This document shows, piece by piece, positions 34,644-47,082 of a stretch of DNA of 64,000 nt; positions within the stretch are counted from its first letter, which is position 1; every line of letters begins with the position of its first letter. The position numbers were made by a program, and so were the translations under genes. The notes beneath the pieces are model-generated. The model ran no database searches. It worked only from the letters and a program-made list of their open reading frames with translations, and was not told the DNA's origin. Source of the stretch: Selaginella tamariscina (lineage: Eukaryota > Streptophyta > Lycopodiopsida > Selaginellales > Selaginellaceae); NCBI GenBank assembly GCA_003024785.1, contig PUQB01000313.1, positions 1-64,000 on the forward strand. Reading direction: 5' to 3'.

Positions 34644-37600
34644 TCAAGGGCAGTATAACTTACTCAATTGGTCTGTATCATTAGCCTCGTACATCCACAA
34701 AGAATCTACCCGGGACTCGTTCCTTGTGAGTACTCTCTTTAACTGGCTAACGTGAAACACTGGGTGCACCCTCACTCCTTCTGGCAGCCGTAGTCGATAT
34801 GCCACCTTACCGATACGCTCCAGAATCTCATAAGGACCTGAGTACCTGGGAGACAACTTATCATTGCGTCCCTTCCGTAAGGCCACAACTGTGTTCCGCC
34901 TTACATGTGTGGCAAATACCACTCGGAGATATACATAATCCCCACCTGGAACTCTCGGAAGCTTCTGTGCTCATTAGCAAACTTGATAGCTCGGCTCTGA
35001 GCTGCTTGTAAGTTCTTCTTGCACAAACTCTGAATGTTTTCAAGTTCAACACTCAGATCTTTAGCTTCCTCATCCATGTTGCCTTGAGCCTTCTTACTTG
35101 CTAAACCGAGCTCAAAAGCTGTCTTGGGATGTCGTCCAAACATAGCATAGTATGGACTCATTCCAATGCCACTGTGCTGGCTGTTATTATAAGCAAACTC
35201 GAGTAATGGAATATACTTATCCCACTGACCTTCCTTCTGGTTAATAGTGCACCTTAGCATATCTTCCAGAACTTGGTTCACCCTCTCTGTTTGCCCATCT
35301 GTTTCGGGATGATCTCCGCTACACAGCTTAAGCTTCACTTCTATGCACTTAGAAAAGCCTCTCCAAAAGCTAGAAGTGAACTTGGAGTCCCTATCACTTA
35401 CAATATCATCTGGAAATCCGTGGATAGGAAATACATGTTGTAAATACATCGTAGCCAGCTCGGATGCATTCACATTCTTCCCCAAGGGAACTAACTTGAC
35501 AAACTTTGTCAACCTGTCCACAATGACCCACACCTGTTCATTCTGCCTCTGTGTCCTTGGCAAATGGGTGACAAAGTCCATAGAGATACTGCCCCATCGC
35601 CTGTCTGGAATAGGCAATGGTACTAATAGCCCACCTGGTTTCTCCCTGGGCACCTTTACTTGCTGACACTTGTCACAAGTCCTGCAGTACTCTATGATAT
35701 CAGCTTTCATATTCCTCCAGTAGAACCTCCTCTTGATCAACTCATACGTTTTCCTCCCCCCAAAATGACCAGCCTCCGGGCGATCATGATGAAAATATAG
35801 TACCTGGTTGATCAAATGGTCCACACGAGGAAGGTACACACGGCCATTGTAGTACAAAACCCCATCCTGAAATGAGAATGGTGGCTCTAGCTGTCCTCTG
35901 AGCTCCTGCACCTCGGCGTCTTGTGCTTGAGCATGTTGAACTACTTGGCTAAACTCACTGACCGTCCTTGTTAATGCATTACATAAGCGTGTTTGGAATT
36001 CTCCCACTACTGTGGCTCTCCTAACGCGTGACAAAGCATCTGCCACCACGTTAGTCTTTCCTGCGCGATGCTCAATAGGAAATTCGCCAAACTCCATGAG
36101 CTTAACCATCCAGCGAGCTTGCCGAGAGTTTAACTCTTTCTGTGTGAACAGATACACCAAAGGCTTGTGATCTGTAAACACCTTGAAACTTGCACCATAA
36201 AGATAGTGCCTCCAAACTCGTAATGCATTAACAATAGCCAGTAGTTCTTGCTCATACGTTGAGTACCGTTGCTCTGCAGGATTCAAAGTACGACTCTCAT
36301 AAGCAATAGGCCTTCCCTCTTGCATAAGTACAGCTCCAATGGCCACTCCACTTGCATCACACGATACCTCATAAGGCTTAGAGGGATCTGCAATACATAA
36401 AACTGGTGCACGTACCAAAGCTTGTTTCAAAGCTTGGAAACTGCTCTCCTCTGAAGCACTCCATGCAAAGGGAACGTCCTTCCTTAGCAACCTAGTTAAC
36501 GGAGAAGCTTTCTTGGCATAATCCTTGACATACCGCCGGTAATAACCAGCCATGCCCAAGAAACTCCGTAACTCTTGTGCATTGCTAGGAACTGGCCATT
36601 GCTCCACCACTGCCACCTTCTGTGGATCAGTCTTCACTCCACTTGGCGTCACAATGTGACCCAAATACTCCACTTCGCACTGAGCAAATGCACATTTGCT
36701 CTTCTTTGCATAGAGCTTGTTCTCCCTCAGCAATTGAAGAACTCTCCGCAAATGCTCCACATGCTCCTTCATATTCTTACTGTAAATAAGAATATCGTCG
36801 AGGAAGATCTCCACAAAGTCATGCAAGTAGTCACCAAACACCTCAGTCATCAACCGAGTGAATGTGGCTGGGGCATTTGTTAAGCCAAACGGCATAACAG
36901 TGAACTCAAAATGCCCGAAGCTAGTGTTGAAAGCAGTTTTGTAGATATCTGCCTCCTTCACAGCAATCTGATGATACCCGCTACGCAAGTCTATCTTGGT
37001 GAACACTCTGGCTCCACCGAGATGATCCATGATAGTATCCACACGTGGCATGGGCATCCTGTCCTTCACTGTTTGCTTGTTGAGAGCTCTGTAGTCTATG
37101 CACATCCTCATGGTGCCATCCTTCTTCCTGACAAGCAATACTGGTGCACCAAATGGAGACTTGCTCGGTTGTATGAAGCCATATTCCAATAGCTCCATCA
37201 CTTGTCTCTTAACCTCTTGCTCCTCAGCATGGCTCAGTCGGAACGGCTTACGGTAAATGGCTTTCGTACCCTGTTCCAACACAATCTCATGCTCCACACC
37301 TCTTGCAGGTGGTAAGCCATGAGGTAGCTCAGGAGGGAAGACATCAGCAAATTCCTCAAGGACAACTTGCACAGCAGCCTCGCCCAATGTGACATTAGAA
37401 GAATCTAACTCACGTATATACATCAGAAAGACTTGATCTTCTTTATTACGGAGATATTTCTTCAAAGACATAGTAGAAAGATACTTGTTTGGAGACTCAA
37501 GCCTTGTTCCAAACCAAGTGTCTTTCACTCCACTGTACTCAAGCTTCACTCGCTTGATGCTCCACTTGATCTCAGGATCCACACGCTCCAGCCAGCTCAT

Positions 37601-37924
37601 CCCAAGGATGAGGTCCACACGCGCTAGCTCCGCAAGGAAGAAAGTCTCCACCAGCTGAGTTTTGCCAACCGTCAGCTGTAACTCCTCCACACAAGCATTC
37701 CAGCTCTGTGTGACAGTAGCTGAGCCCTCAATCTCGTATTGAGGCACAGTCTTCATGGGCAAGCTGCACTCCTGCACTAACTTTGCTGATACAAAGTTAT
37801 CGCTACTTCCGCTATCCAAGAGGATTCGCACTGGACGTTCACCAAGTTGTCCCTCCACCACAATAGCACGTGTGTGTGGCTCCTCCCGTGCCATGCAGTT
37901 TACCTGTCGAGCAAGAACAGACAA
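34644..37924 (-). CDS. Pol polyprotein (protease-RT-RNase H-integrase)
   Basis: An open frame of 1,007 codons runs from 37924 to 34901, then a one-base deletion (a shortened G run) moves the rest into the frame 34922-34644. Protease: [18 protein letters not shown] and [71 protein letters not shown], and FLDDILIYS in place of the usual YLDD. RNase [17 protein letters not shown] to VVADALSR. Integrase: [12 protein letters not shown] with [33 protein letters not shown], and [16 protein letters not shown]. The end, [20 protein letters not shown], lacks a following chromodomain. Confidence 0.9.
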
Positions 37925-37928
37925 AAAT

Positions 37929-38989
37929 TTACCTCGTGGTTAGAACTATCTCCCTTGTGTTCCTCTCCACGCTCCATCTCCTGAAGCTTCTTAGGTGTCT
38001 CCTTGTCCTTGTCACCATTGAACCCCTTGCCCTTGGGCTTGTTCCTCCTGGACAATTGGCCTTCCAGTGTCCCACCTCTCCACACAGGTGGCAACGTTCA
38101 CTATCAAACACCTTGACAATCTTCTTAGGCCGATTGTCGGTGCGATAAGAACTAGAAGCTACCAGCTTGGACTTCGGCCTAGCACGATGGCTATTCCCTC
38201 TATACTCCTGGTGCTCACGAGGACTTGGAGAGGTGCTCCTACCACGCTTCTTGCCATGTCGCTCATTCTCCTTAAACACCTTATCCTCCTCATTTAGCAA
38301 GCGAGCATATTCGAACAGCTCCTCTAAAGTCTTGGACTGAATCACCGAGTTAAGATGTCTACGCAAGTTAGCACTTCGCAGCCCATCTACAAAATAATCC
38401 TTCTGCTGGTTGACAGACACGTCAGGTACACGGCAAAGTAATTGACTCAATTTCTCAATGTAATCGTCCAAGGTCATCTTCCCTTGCTCTAAATGTCGCA
38501 ATTCACGCCTTGCATGAGACACATCGAACCGAGGAGCATACTCCTTCTTAAATAGCTCAGAGAACTCCTCCCAAGTTGCAATCATCTCCTGGTGAGCTAA
38601 CTGGCGCTGATTTCGAATGCGTGTCCACCACCTCGCAGCTTTATCCTTCAAGGCTACTGATACAGCTATCATAGCCTGCTCGGTAGTCACTCCCTGTGCA
38701 GTGAGCAAGTTCGCTGCTATCTCAAGCCAACTCATAGCCTCATCCGCGATTCTTTACCGGTAAAAGGTGGAACGCGAAGACGATCTAGCACCCTGCTCTT
38801 ACCAGTCACGGTTCCTTGAGCAAGTTGATCTTCAATAGTATCCAACCGCTCACGAATCACCTCCAAGGAACCAGTCACGTACTCTTGAAATTGCTTGGAA
38901 TCCTTCGCCATAGCGTATAATTCGAGCACGATTTCCTGGTTCGTCCACTCCTCATTGGTGTTGTCTTCTCCTTCCCACCGGTCACTCAT
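37929..38989 (-). CDS. Gag of the short-LTR gypsy element (one frameshift)
   Basis: Starts [20 protein letters not shown] at 38989. The frame changes near 38735 within a [17 protein letters not shown] block that is normally continuous. It then has the capsid motif [18 protein letters not shown] and [15 protein letters not shown], and a CCHC knuckle, [14 protein letters not shown], at about 38100. Gag forms the particle; pol starts in a different frame a few bases after the gag stop. Confidence 0.88.
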
Positions 38990-39014
38990 CTCGAACCTCC
39001 CTCCGATACCAAAT

Positions 39015-39223
39015 TGTTAGGCACCTCTACGTACAATCTAGAGACCCTCACAATACCACCCGACCTCCCCGAGCTGTCTCTAGTCTCCACACGCTGCTCT
39101 CCAAGAAAGGCTTCCAATAATAGTGTGCCCTTAATTCTCTCTTAATCTAGGTATAGCTCCTTAAATATTCTAGCTTATACCTTTCTGGGGAATATTCTTT
39201 GATTTGTTATATCGGTCGTAACA
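39015..39223 (-). repeat. 5' LTR of the short-LTR gypsy element
   Basis: 209 bp; differs from the other LTR by a few bases and small indels. The primer-binding site lies immediately beside it at 39014-39002 on the minus strand. Confidence 0.92.
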
Positions 39224-39818
39224 GCTTATAAGTGATGATCATAAGATATGGCCCTAATCGTCTCTATATGCACAGTTAAAAACTGTGCATTGTACATACA
39301 TACACACGATCAGAGGCGACAAGTAATTTATTTCATGTATGCTAGTATCATCTCTATATATAATTATGTGTACATATGTATCTTTGTGGGCTATATAAAT
39401 GAGTTCCTCCTTACTTAGTGCATGTTGTAAACAACATATATGATAACAGGCTTTCTCGACTTTATGGAGTTTCGGAGTCCTGGAGACGTGCTGCGTTTTT
39501 TGAAGACAAGTTGATTAACCTGGTTTTTAAGATCGCTAAACATGCTTACTACCAGACTGCAGGCATAATCATGTTACTGCTGTTATTATGAATTTTATAT
39601 TATTTGTTGATAATGTCGTGTTAGCTATCTAACGCAAAATAGGACAATGGATAAACATGTTAACTTAAAAGATATAGCATACATTCTACCGTGCGTGTGT
39701 GTGAGAGACAGAGAGGTTGGACATTTCTCTCTACTAATAATCCCACAGTTACAACAACATATGCACTTTATTACATAGTAACATCTGTCCGTCATAAACA
39801 GTATGTTTTGTGCATCAT

Positions 39819-40351
39819 TTAAGAATTCAAGCTCAAACAAAGAGAGTCTTGAACCATACGGATCTGAAACAGTAGAACATTGCTATTTGTCTGAGAAGAA
39901 TACGTACTTATCTGTGTGAATCCCTGAGCACACCTGAAATCGCCTGTCCCTCCGACAATGGAGAGCTCTCTTTTGGGCTGTGTGTAAGGATTCTGTCCGA
40001 GTATGCTTATGTGGCCCTCATACCCTTGGAGCTCCACAGTTATACTCTCGAGAAAGCTCTGTGTGGATATGGAGTTGAATGCGAGTAGCCCTTTAACTCG
40101 TCCGGCATACTTTGAGTTTATCGAAGGCTTCTCTGTGAGCTTGTCATCGATGATAGCCAGTGTCCCGAATTGGCTTTGGCTTGTGTTGTTTGTTCCTGCG
40201 GAGGGATGGTGATCGTCGTTGCATTGGGGCCGGAGAAGAGATCATGCATGTACAGAGTAAGCTTTGTGATTCTCTTTTCATCTGATGCAAGACAACATGT
40301 TGCAGTGAAAATAATTAAAAACATCCATTTCAAGGGAGCCATGGACAACAT
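39819..40351 (-). pseudogene. Dirigent-like protein, copy 2 (frameshifted middle)
   Basis: Start ATG at 40351, with the same MLSMAPLKW signal peptide as copy 1. The frame breaks after the GPNATTITIPP block, where bases are missing relative to copy 1 (near 40198), and resumes at LQGYEGHISILGQNPYTQ with the family-typical VGGTGDFRCAQGF. Copy 1 has the opposite pattern: good middle, broken end. Both copies together outline a full dirigent barrel, but neither reads through as sequenced. The encoded protein class is secreted and directs radical coupling in phenylpropanoid metabolism. Confidence 0.8.
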
Positions 40352-41526
40352 GTAAGGGCTAAAATTCATAATTCACCGTCTTTATTGTCCCAATATGCAA
40401 TTGTCAAATATTGTAATTGTATTTCTTTTGGACTTTTGTAATATTTGACTGAAGGATGGACAAGGAAAGAATGTTCTTTTCTAAAGTGGATGTACTTAGA
40501 AATTTTAAATTTACATATATACTTATGACACTTCATGCCTTTTAACATATATATTAAATATTAAACTTCAGTATATAATTTAAAACGCTGAAATACAATA
40601 AAGTTTTAAATTGAAATTTTTGAGTATATACTTTCTGTTCCTTCATAGATATATACTCGCTCAATTTGAACATCACAACATATATGAAAATATAAACTTC
40701 ATTCTTTTTTAGTTCCAAGTCTAGTTAATTAATATAGTAAAATTTTAAATTAGTATATTCATAAATTTAAGACTTTGAAGAGGGTCTATATGTAAAATTC
40801 TGAACTTTCAAAATGCTCTTTCTTTTCAGTGTTTCTTTTTTTTTTTAATAAAATAAACTATTTTATGTATTTAGAGGTGATATATCCATGTTTGTATCTT
40901 CTCTATTCTCAAAAGTTTTAAAGTTATTATAACTTTTATATATTTAAAAAAATAATGCATGCATTTAAAAATTATATCTGTTTTAGAATTGATTACCTAA
41001 AATCTTGTAAGTTTGTTTGATAGATATTTAACAGTATATTTAAAAGTATACTTCCAAGCTATATATAACACTTGTAGTTTTAAAATATAAATATCTAAAT
41101 ACATAATATTTTAATTTAGGTATATTCAAAATTAATTGATATAATAACTTTATATAATACTTAAAATTTAAGTTAACTTAGAACAAATTTTCATTAAACT
41201 AATTATAGTGCTATTTGATTAACTAGGTATTTATTAAATTTTTTATTACTTAAAAGTTTTGAATTTCTTTAACAGCCAAATTAAAAACTTATATTAAATC
41301 CTGATCTTACAAAATTTGTAACAGTTGAATTGAAAATACTCAACCAGATTCTCAATTAAGCATAATTAATTTATAAATAAACCATGTTCCATTTGATTAT
41401 ACTTTATAATAATTAAAGATGATACTTATATAATCTGTTAAATAATTAAGTAAAAGCTTTAGTCTTACTGTACATTTCTTAAATGTCATGTGCCTAAGCT
41501 AATATTTATTTTATATTTCCTGTTTG
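40352..41526. other. AT-rich flank of dirigent copy 2
   Basis: Homologous to 19348-20570. No gene was seen. Confidence 0.5.
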
Positions 41527-43400
41527 GACATTTAAAACTCATGATGCACAATATTCACTATGCTTTTGCTCAAGTTCACACCATTATGAACAACTAACTT
41601 ATGCTTTTGGTGGTTGTAGTTATGTCAATTAACACCTCATGCCCTATCAATCTCAGTAGAAAGTTGAAAGAGTGGATTATGTTATACACTAGGCCTCACG
41701 ATTAAACTCTCTAACTAAGCCATCACATACTTAACTTAAGCTTAGATTTAATTCTATACCAATTTGGTGGTTGTATCTATGTCACCTAAGTGATTATCAT
41801 GCAACTAGCTAACCTTTATCAACCCTAGTAGGAAGTTGAAAGTGTGGACCCTATCATACACTTGGCCTTGGATCCCTCTTTGAACTTTCACCTAAGTTAG
41901 GATTTAGTTTTAATATCAACTTGATGATTATAGTTATGTTATCTCAAATGACGATCAAGGTTGCCTCCTACGATTAGCTAGCCCTTATTAACCTCAATAA
42001 AAAGTTGAAAGCGTAGATCATGCCATGCACTTGGCCTCATAATCACTCATTGGGCTCTCATGTATTTATCTCGAGTTAAGATTTAGCTCTAATATTGACT
42101 TAATGGTTATAGATATATCACCTCAAGTGATTATTAAGGTCGTCTCATGCAACTAACTAACCCATGTTAATCTCAATAGGAAGATGAAAGCATTCCTTGG
42201 GCTCGCACGTACTTAACCTGAGTTTAAGATCTAGCTTTGATACCAACTTGGTGGTCATAGCTATGTCACCTCAAGTGACTCTCAACTAAGCCATTAGGTA
42301 CTTAGCCTTAGTTAGGATCTACCAACTTATGACCCTCTAACCAGAAGCACCATTTTTAATTCTTTAATCTTAAAGTTTCAAGAATAAAACTCAAACCTAA
42401 GACCTCATAGTCATAAAGATCCTTATTTTTATTATATTAATTATAAGAGAAAAGGGGATAATTATTATTAGGACTTCATTCCCATGTGTAACTATTTACT
42501 CATGGTGCACACCCACTTTTTAACATTGTTGCACAACCTCTTTAACCTAGCATTAAGGAGTTTAAGGTTGGTCCGCTAACCTTTAATAATGTAATCTTCT
42601 GATTCCTAACATAGTGAGTAAAATGATATTATGTTATGTTCGAATGGCATCTAACATATTTTTAAAGCTAGATTTAGTGATTAAAAAGATTCAAAAAATA
42701 AATGAGAAAATTAAGAATATAAACAGTGAATTTGAGAGCTTGTGCAAGTAAAACTTATTAACAGCTCAAAGTAAAGTTATTATGTTTGTTAACGATTATA
42801 GAAAGTTTCAGTTTTAAGTGGGAAATCTTATATCTTTGAGTAATATTTGTCACACATTTATAAAAATAATACATTTGTGACTTTACAAAAGGTATATAAT
42901 GATAAATTATTTCCTATCTAAGCGTATAGGAAAGTGGCATATAGATTATAGTTATCAAGAATGAAAGTGTACTCAATATTTCATATTAACAAGTTAAAAA
43001 GAATCCTCAATGTTTTATATCAACAAGTTAAAAAGAAACTTTGTACCAAATGAAATCCATGTAAATGCTTTGATGTACAAAGACTTTAATGTTATACTTG
43101 AGAACAAAGACTTATTGGTTAAGGTTTTGATTAATAAATATAATTAATATATTTATAAGACTTTCAAAAAAAGAAAAAAGATAATCCTTTAAAAATAAGA
43201 ATATTAAAAATAAAAAAACTAATAAGGTTAACATGTCTTTATAAATAGAAAAAGAAAATAACTTTAGGTAACTAAGGTTTAGGGGAGTATGGAGGAAAAG
43301 TCTGTGGAGCATATTTATAAAGTGTGGTGGAGCAACTCAAGTGATCAAGTAGTTTTAGGTGATCTTTAACATTTCTATATTAGGAGTTTGTTTTTATGGA
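41527..43400. repeat. Repeat R1, copy C
   Basis: Third R1 copy, complete from the TTTGGACATTTAAAACTCATG start to GGAGTTTGTTTTTATGGACT. It bounds the tandem duplication on the right and keeps the unoccupied S-type LTR target site at about 43380. A gypsy pol tail remnant (RKVAYRL-like, then YSIFHINKLK-like reading) lies at 42925-43020. Confidence 0.8.
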
Positions 43401-45733
43401 CTACTGTTATCATCGTATATACAGTTAGCCACAATCTCTTAATGAACTTGAAATAGTTCTACAAGTTATATGTGGAGTATGCATATAACTTGTAAAACTA
43501 TTTTATTCGTACTTATGTATTTGACATATACTCGAGTTATAGCTTCTAACACTGTTCCACACCCCGTGTGCTTGACATGCAACATATGACTTAAATATTT
43601 CATACTCTACGTAAGCTTCAGATATAATATAACAAGTTTTTATTCAACGATGTTGTGCAAATGCCTCCAATTATGAATATATTGTATTATTCTTCTGAAG
43701 ACTATGGATTTGATTAACATGCTTCATATATTGTTATAACATGATGACATTGTGGGGAAGGTGTAATAAGATGATGGATATTTGTGGTCAAGAAACTATA
43801 TATGTTAGTAATTTTGTAAGGCTTGTGGTTGTCATCTAAATTTTCATCAACCTCTTAAAGGACTTATGAAGAGAAAAGGTTCTCTAGAAAATACTTCTTA
43901 TTTTCAAGGTTTTTACATCCCAACGGTCATAATTCTTCAAATAAAAATGATATTAATAACACTAGTGTTGATTCACAACAAAAGGTTATTTGGAAGAGAA
44001 TTCATTTGAAAAGTGCAACTCTAATGAGCAGAATTAATTAAGATTGTCTTGGTGTACAGAAAGTAAGACCAATAGCAAAATGGTGCCTATTTATCGGTTC
44101 ATATGTACTCTCAAAGGGTTACAAGGGTAAAGGTGAGGATTAATGATTACATGTGACCCTTGAAATAATGCCACATCAGCTTAAGGATTATTTAATTAAT
44201 TAATAGGGTCATATGCTAATTTAGAGTTAGGAGAGGAACATCTTTCTCGATGATTTGTAGTAATCAAAGAAAATAAGGAGGAGCAATTATATTTTTATAT
44301 GTAAATTACAAAGTTTATCTAATGGGTGAACAATTAAAACAAGAAAAGTACCTCACATATCTCGTTAACATCTATACGTAGTGTGTATGTGCCTTTCTCG
44401 TTACATCTATAATATGTAGTGTATGTATGAGTACATGTTCCTGTGTGTCAGTATATACATATAAACATGAAGTCAATCTATATTAATATATGTGTAATAT
44501 AGTGCGTATATACATTTGAATCTTTAATATAAAGAACATGCTTACAAGAATAACTTCATAATAAGTTTATGTTATGTTATACACAAAGAATATAATAAAA
44601 TGAATCACATTCAAGAGCATAATACCATTTCAACTAAATGCACTTCCATGGAAAAACTTACTGTAAAGTGATTTCACCTATGTATGTTTATGTAATCTCT
44701 TTCACAAAGCACAAAATATAAAGGTATACCATAAAGAAGCAATATATATAAGACATATCACAGAGATGCATACAAAAAGAAGAGTATACTTACATATTAG
44801 CTATATTGTGAAGATGCAAAATAATCATCAAATTGATAAAAAAAATAATAATTATTAAGTTAACCAAGCCCTAACCTAAATTAAATTAAATAATAAAAAT
44901 TAAAAATAAAATTAAAATTTTGAAACGTTAAGTATGGGTATGTGTCGCTTTGAATATGGAAGCCAATTTTGAAGATGTGATTCTTCCAAAAAGAAAATCA
45001 AGTAGGCTAAGAAAAAAATAGCAAGGTAACACATCAATTTGTGGAAATGTAAATAGAAATTTTTTAAATAAAAAATTAAAAATTAAAAAAAAAATTTTTA
45101 GTGTTACCATTTGCTGACATGAAAAAGATCTTCTTTTACTAGTATTTTTATAAAGAGGTACTTAATTTTAAGGAGATAAAAAATCAAAAGTTTGAGAAAG
45201 AAAAGATATACTTTAATTTTAAAGAGATAGAAAATCAAAGATTTGAGAAAAAAAGATATATAATACGTGTTTACCAAGAAGCCTGAGTTTGAAAAAAGAG
45301 TTTATTTATTTTACAACTCTTTTACGTTAATCAATTTAACGTTTACATTGAAAAATAAAGTTGACAGTATAAATTAAATACAAAGTAAGCAAACATATTT
45401 TTATTTAATTTCATAATTTTATAAAACTCAAATTAAATTAATCCATAATTATTTTTTTTAGTTTGACCAGTTTGATGACACTTTATTAATTTTGAAGATC
45501 TGAAGAGGCCAGATAGTATAAAGCTTTACCTTCATTGTATTTACAAAAGAAGAGTACCCTTATGTATAAATAACAAAGATAGATTTATGAGGATCCTTTT
45601 AGCAGAATAGTACAACGCTTGACACATTACTGCTGTGAGTTTATTGTTAAAAATTAATTCAATTCTTTGAAAATAAGATTTCAATATTGCATTAATTAGT
45701 TAGAAGTAAAAAAAAAAATCATCAGGCACTAGT
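43401..45733. other. AT-rich spacer, no gene recognised
   Basis: The first 50 bp continue the R1-adjacent sequence (GTTATCATCGTATATACAGT), after which similarity to copies A and B stops. The rest is AT-rich with poly-A/T runs. Short frames on either strand have no motif. Confidence 0.5.
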
Positions 45734-46887
45734 TTATGCCACAGGATGGACGGGCACGGCACATCTTGGAACAAATGTTGTAAGAGGATCCATGTGTCGA
45801 GAGAGCACAATGGCATTTGCGGTCAACCTGTAAAAGTTCTGTGTGTAATGAATACCGTCCCAGCTTATGTACTTGTCAGGGCTGCTGCAGGGTGTCGCAG
45901 TTGGATCACATCCACACAAGTACTTGTCCTCCCCCACAGTTATATGGGCCGCCACCCTGGCCGCAGCATTGGTTGATCAAAGTGGTCAAAACCAAAGAAG
46001 TTTGCATGCTTCAAGATGTCACGTTAGCAGCGTACCAATCAAAGTACATCAAGTTTGCATCCGTGTACGTCTTCCTCATATCATCCATCATCTCCTTGAG
46101 CTTAGCGGATGCACCCATACTCGTCCCTGTGGACAGTGGTGACATTCTCACACTTCTTCAGGTACAGAGGGGAGCAGCCAGCCATGGGCATGTTCAACAA
46201 GAGGAAGTTCCTGGCACCATTCTGATACAGCATCGAGATACCGTCGATCGTACCTTGGATGGCTTGAGGGACAGCCTGTGGACCCAACGGTAGTATCTCG
46301 TAGTTTAGGTCGTCACCGCCTATCTCGATGAAGTAGAGTGCATTGGAGTACCATGCATCGGTAAGACACTTTGGGGTATGCCTCCTCCACTTGCTTCTTG
46401 CGAGAAAGGAAGTCCTGGATTTGGTTGGGAAATATGTGAGGGGTGGCAAACACACCTTGTTGGGGCAACACCGTCGCACCTAGGAACATACCAAATAAAT
46501 ATTTAATTAAGAATGTGTGTTACTAAATAAAGAGAGAGAACATACCTGCGTATCCAAAGTTGAGGCCTCGGAATGTGGAATCGTTGTAAAGAAGGCTTGG
46601 ACCCACAAGTTCAGAGATGTGCAACTACTCAGCAAAGCCAATCAACAATGATTTTCCCATCACCATACCTAAAATATGTATAGTTTTAGTTTAAACACGT
46701 AACACCTTGTTATACATGCATTAATGTACCTGGAGTTGCACATTGAGCAAGGGAGATTCCATAAGGACGCTCAGAAGCAACACAACCAGGACGGCAAAGC
46801 AGAGATTCCCAAAATCTGTGAGCGAATCTGCGAAGCTGAAGATTGCAGTTGGACAGAGTGTAAAAGTGTTAAATGCTTGAATTAAGC
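45734..46887 (-). pseudogene. GDSL esterase/lipase, main part, split by a transposon
   Basis: Minus-strand exons: 46887-46730 (continuing from 57028), 46668-46546 and 46479-45734, with GT..AG borders. Exon 1 reads PTAIFSFADSLTDFGN, with the catalytic Ser block FxDSLTDxGN. Exon 2 reads YGDGKIIVDWL and later STFRGLNFGYAG. Exon 3 reads ALYFIEIGGDDLNYEIL (block with GGND-like GGDD), GARNFLLLNMPMAGCSPLYL, and ends SWDGIHYTQNFYRLTANAIV with the catalytic Asp and His of the DxxH block. These are secreted plant hydrolases acting on lipids and esters. Internal frameshifts near 45950 and 46110 add to the damage. The first 14-16 codons lie 10 kb away at 57075-57028. Confidence 0.85.
46879..46887. repeat. 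Left target-site duplication of the MULE element
   Basis: GAATTAAGC, matching GATTAAGC at 57028-57035 apart from one A. Joining the GDSL exon through one copy restores an open frame. Confidence 0.8.
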
Positions 46888-46916
46888 GGGTCTCAGCGAA
46901 AAGGAGGCTCCGGCTC
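46888..46916 (+). repeat. Left terminal inverted repeat
   Basis: Starts GGGTCTCAGCG and includes GGAGGCTCCGGCTC. It pairs imperfectly with the right end. Confidence 0.75.
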
Positions 46917-46972
46917 AGGAGGCTTCATATTATTTAGTATATTCGCAGATATTCTAGGGTTATTCTAGCATA

Positions 46973-47047
46973 TTCTAGAATATTCTCAAGAATATTCTAG
47001 AATATATAAGTTTTTTTAATATGCCGACTGGCTTAATATATGCCGAC
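46973..47047. promoter_or_regulatory. Left subterminal GAA/TTC array and GCCGAC pair
   Basis: 46973-47002 reads TTCTAGAATATTC, a 4-base gap, then GAATATTCTAGAA. These are two perfect three-unit heat-shock-element patterns (inverted GAA units at 2-base spacing). Two GCCGACTGGCTTAATA repeats follow at 47023 and 47042. GCCGAC is the CRT/DRE core bound by CBF/DREB factors and also the core of the internal array. Function is inferred from motif only. Confidence 0.6.
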
Positions 47048-47082
47048 TGGCTTAATAAACATTATCCTAAACCCTAAACCAT

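Larger units (their letters stand above)
34404..39223 (-). mobile_element. Ty3/gypsy retrotransposon with short LTRs
   Basis: The LTRs are 34404-34615 and 39015-39223, both TG..CA and very similar. Target duplication is GCTTA at 34399-34403 and 39224-39228. On the minus strand the 5' LTR is followed by TTGGTATCGGAGG at 39014-39002, close to the initiator-Met tRNA primer site TGGTATCAGAGC. AATGGGGGAGGATT next to 34616 is the polypurine tract. Gag and a long pol frame lie between. I see no chromodomain at the end of pol. Copy A of the duplication has the empty site at about 18205. Few disruptions and similar LTRs suggest a recent insertion. Confidence 0.93.
20571..41526. repeat. Segmental duplication, copy B (expanded by nested insertions)
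   Basis: The order of sequence is the same as copy A. Two insertions interrupt it: 22333-30523 plus a 5-bp target duplication, and 34404-39223 plus a 5-bp target duplication. Removing them gives a unit of about the same size as copy A. The dirigent-flank-to-R1 joint at 20571 recurs at 41527, as expected from unequal crossing-over between R1 repeats. Confidence 0.85.

Noticed and set aside
47064..47082. CCTAAACCCTAAACC as an interstitial telomere repeat
   Set aside because: Only two units. It could be a telo-box type motif or chance; too short for a telomere relic.
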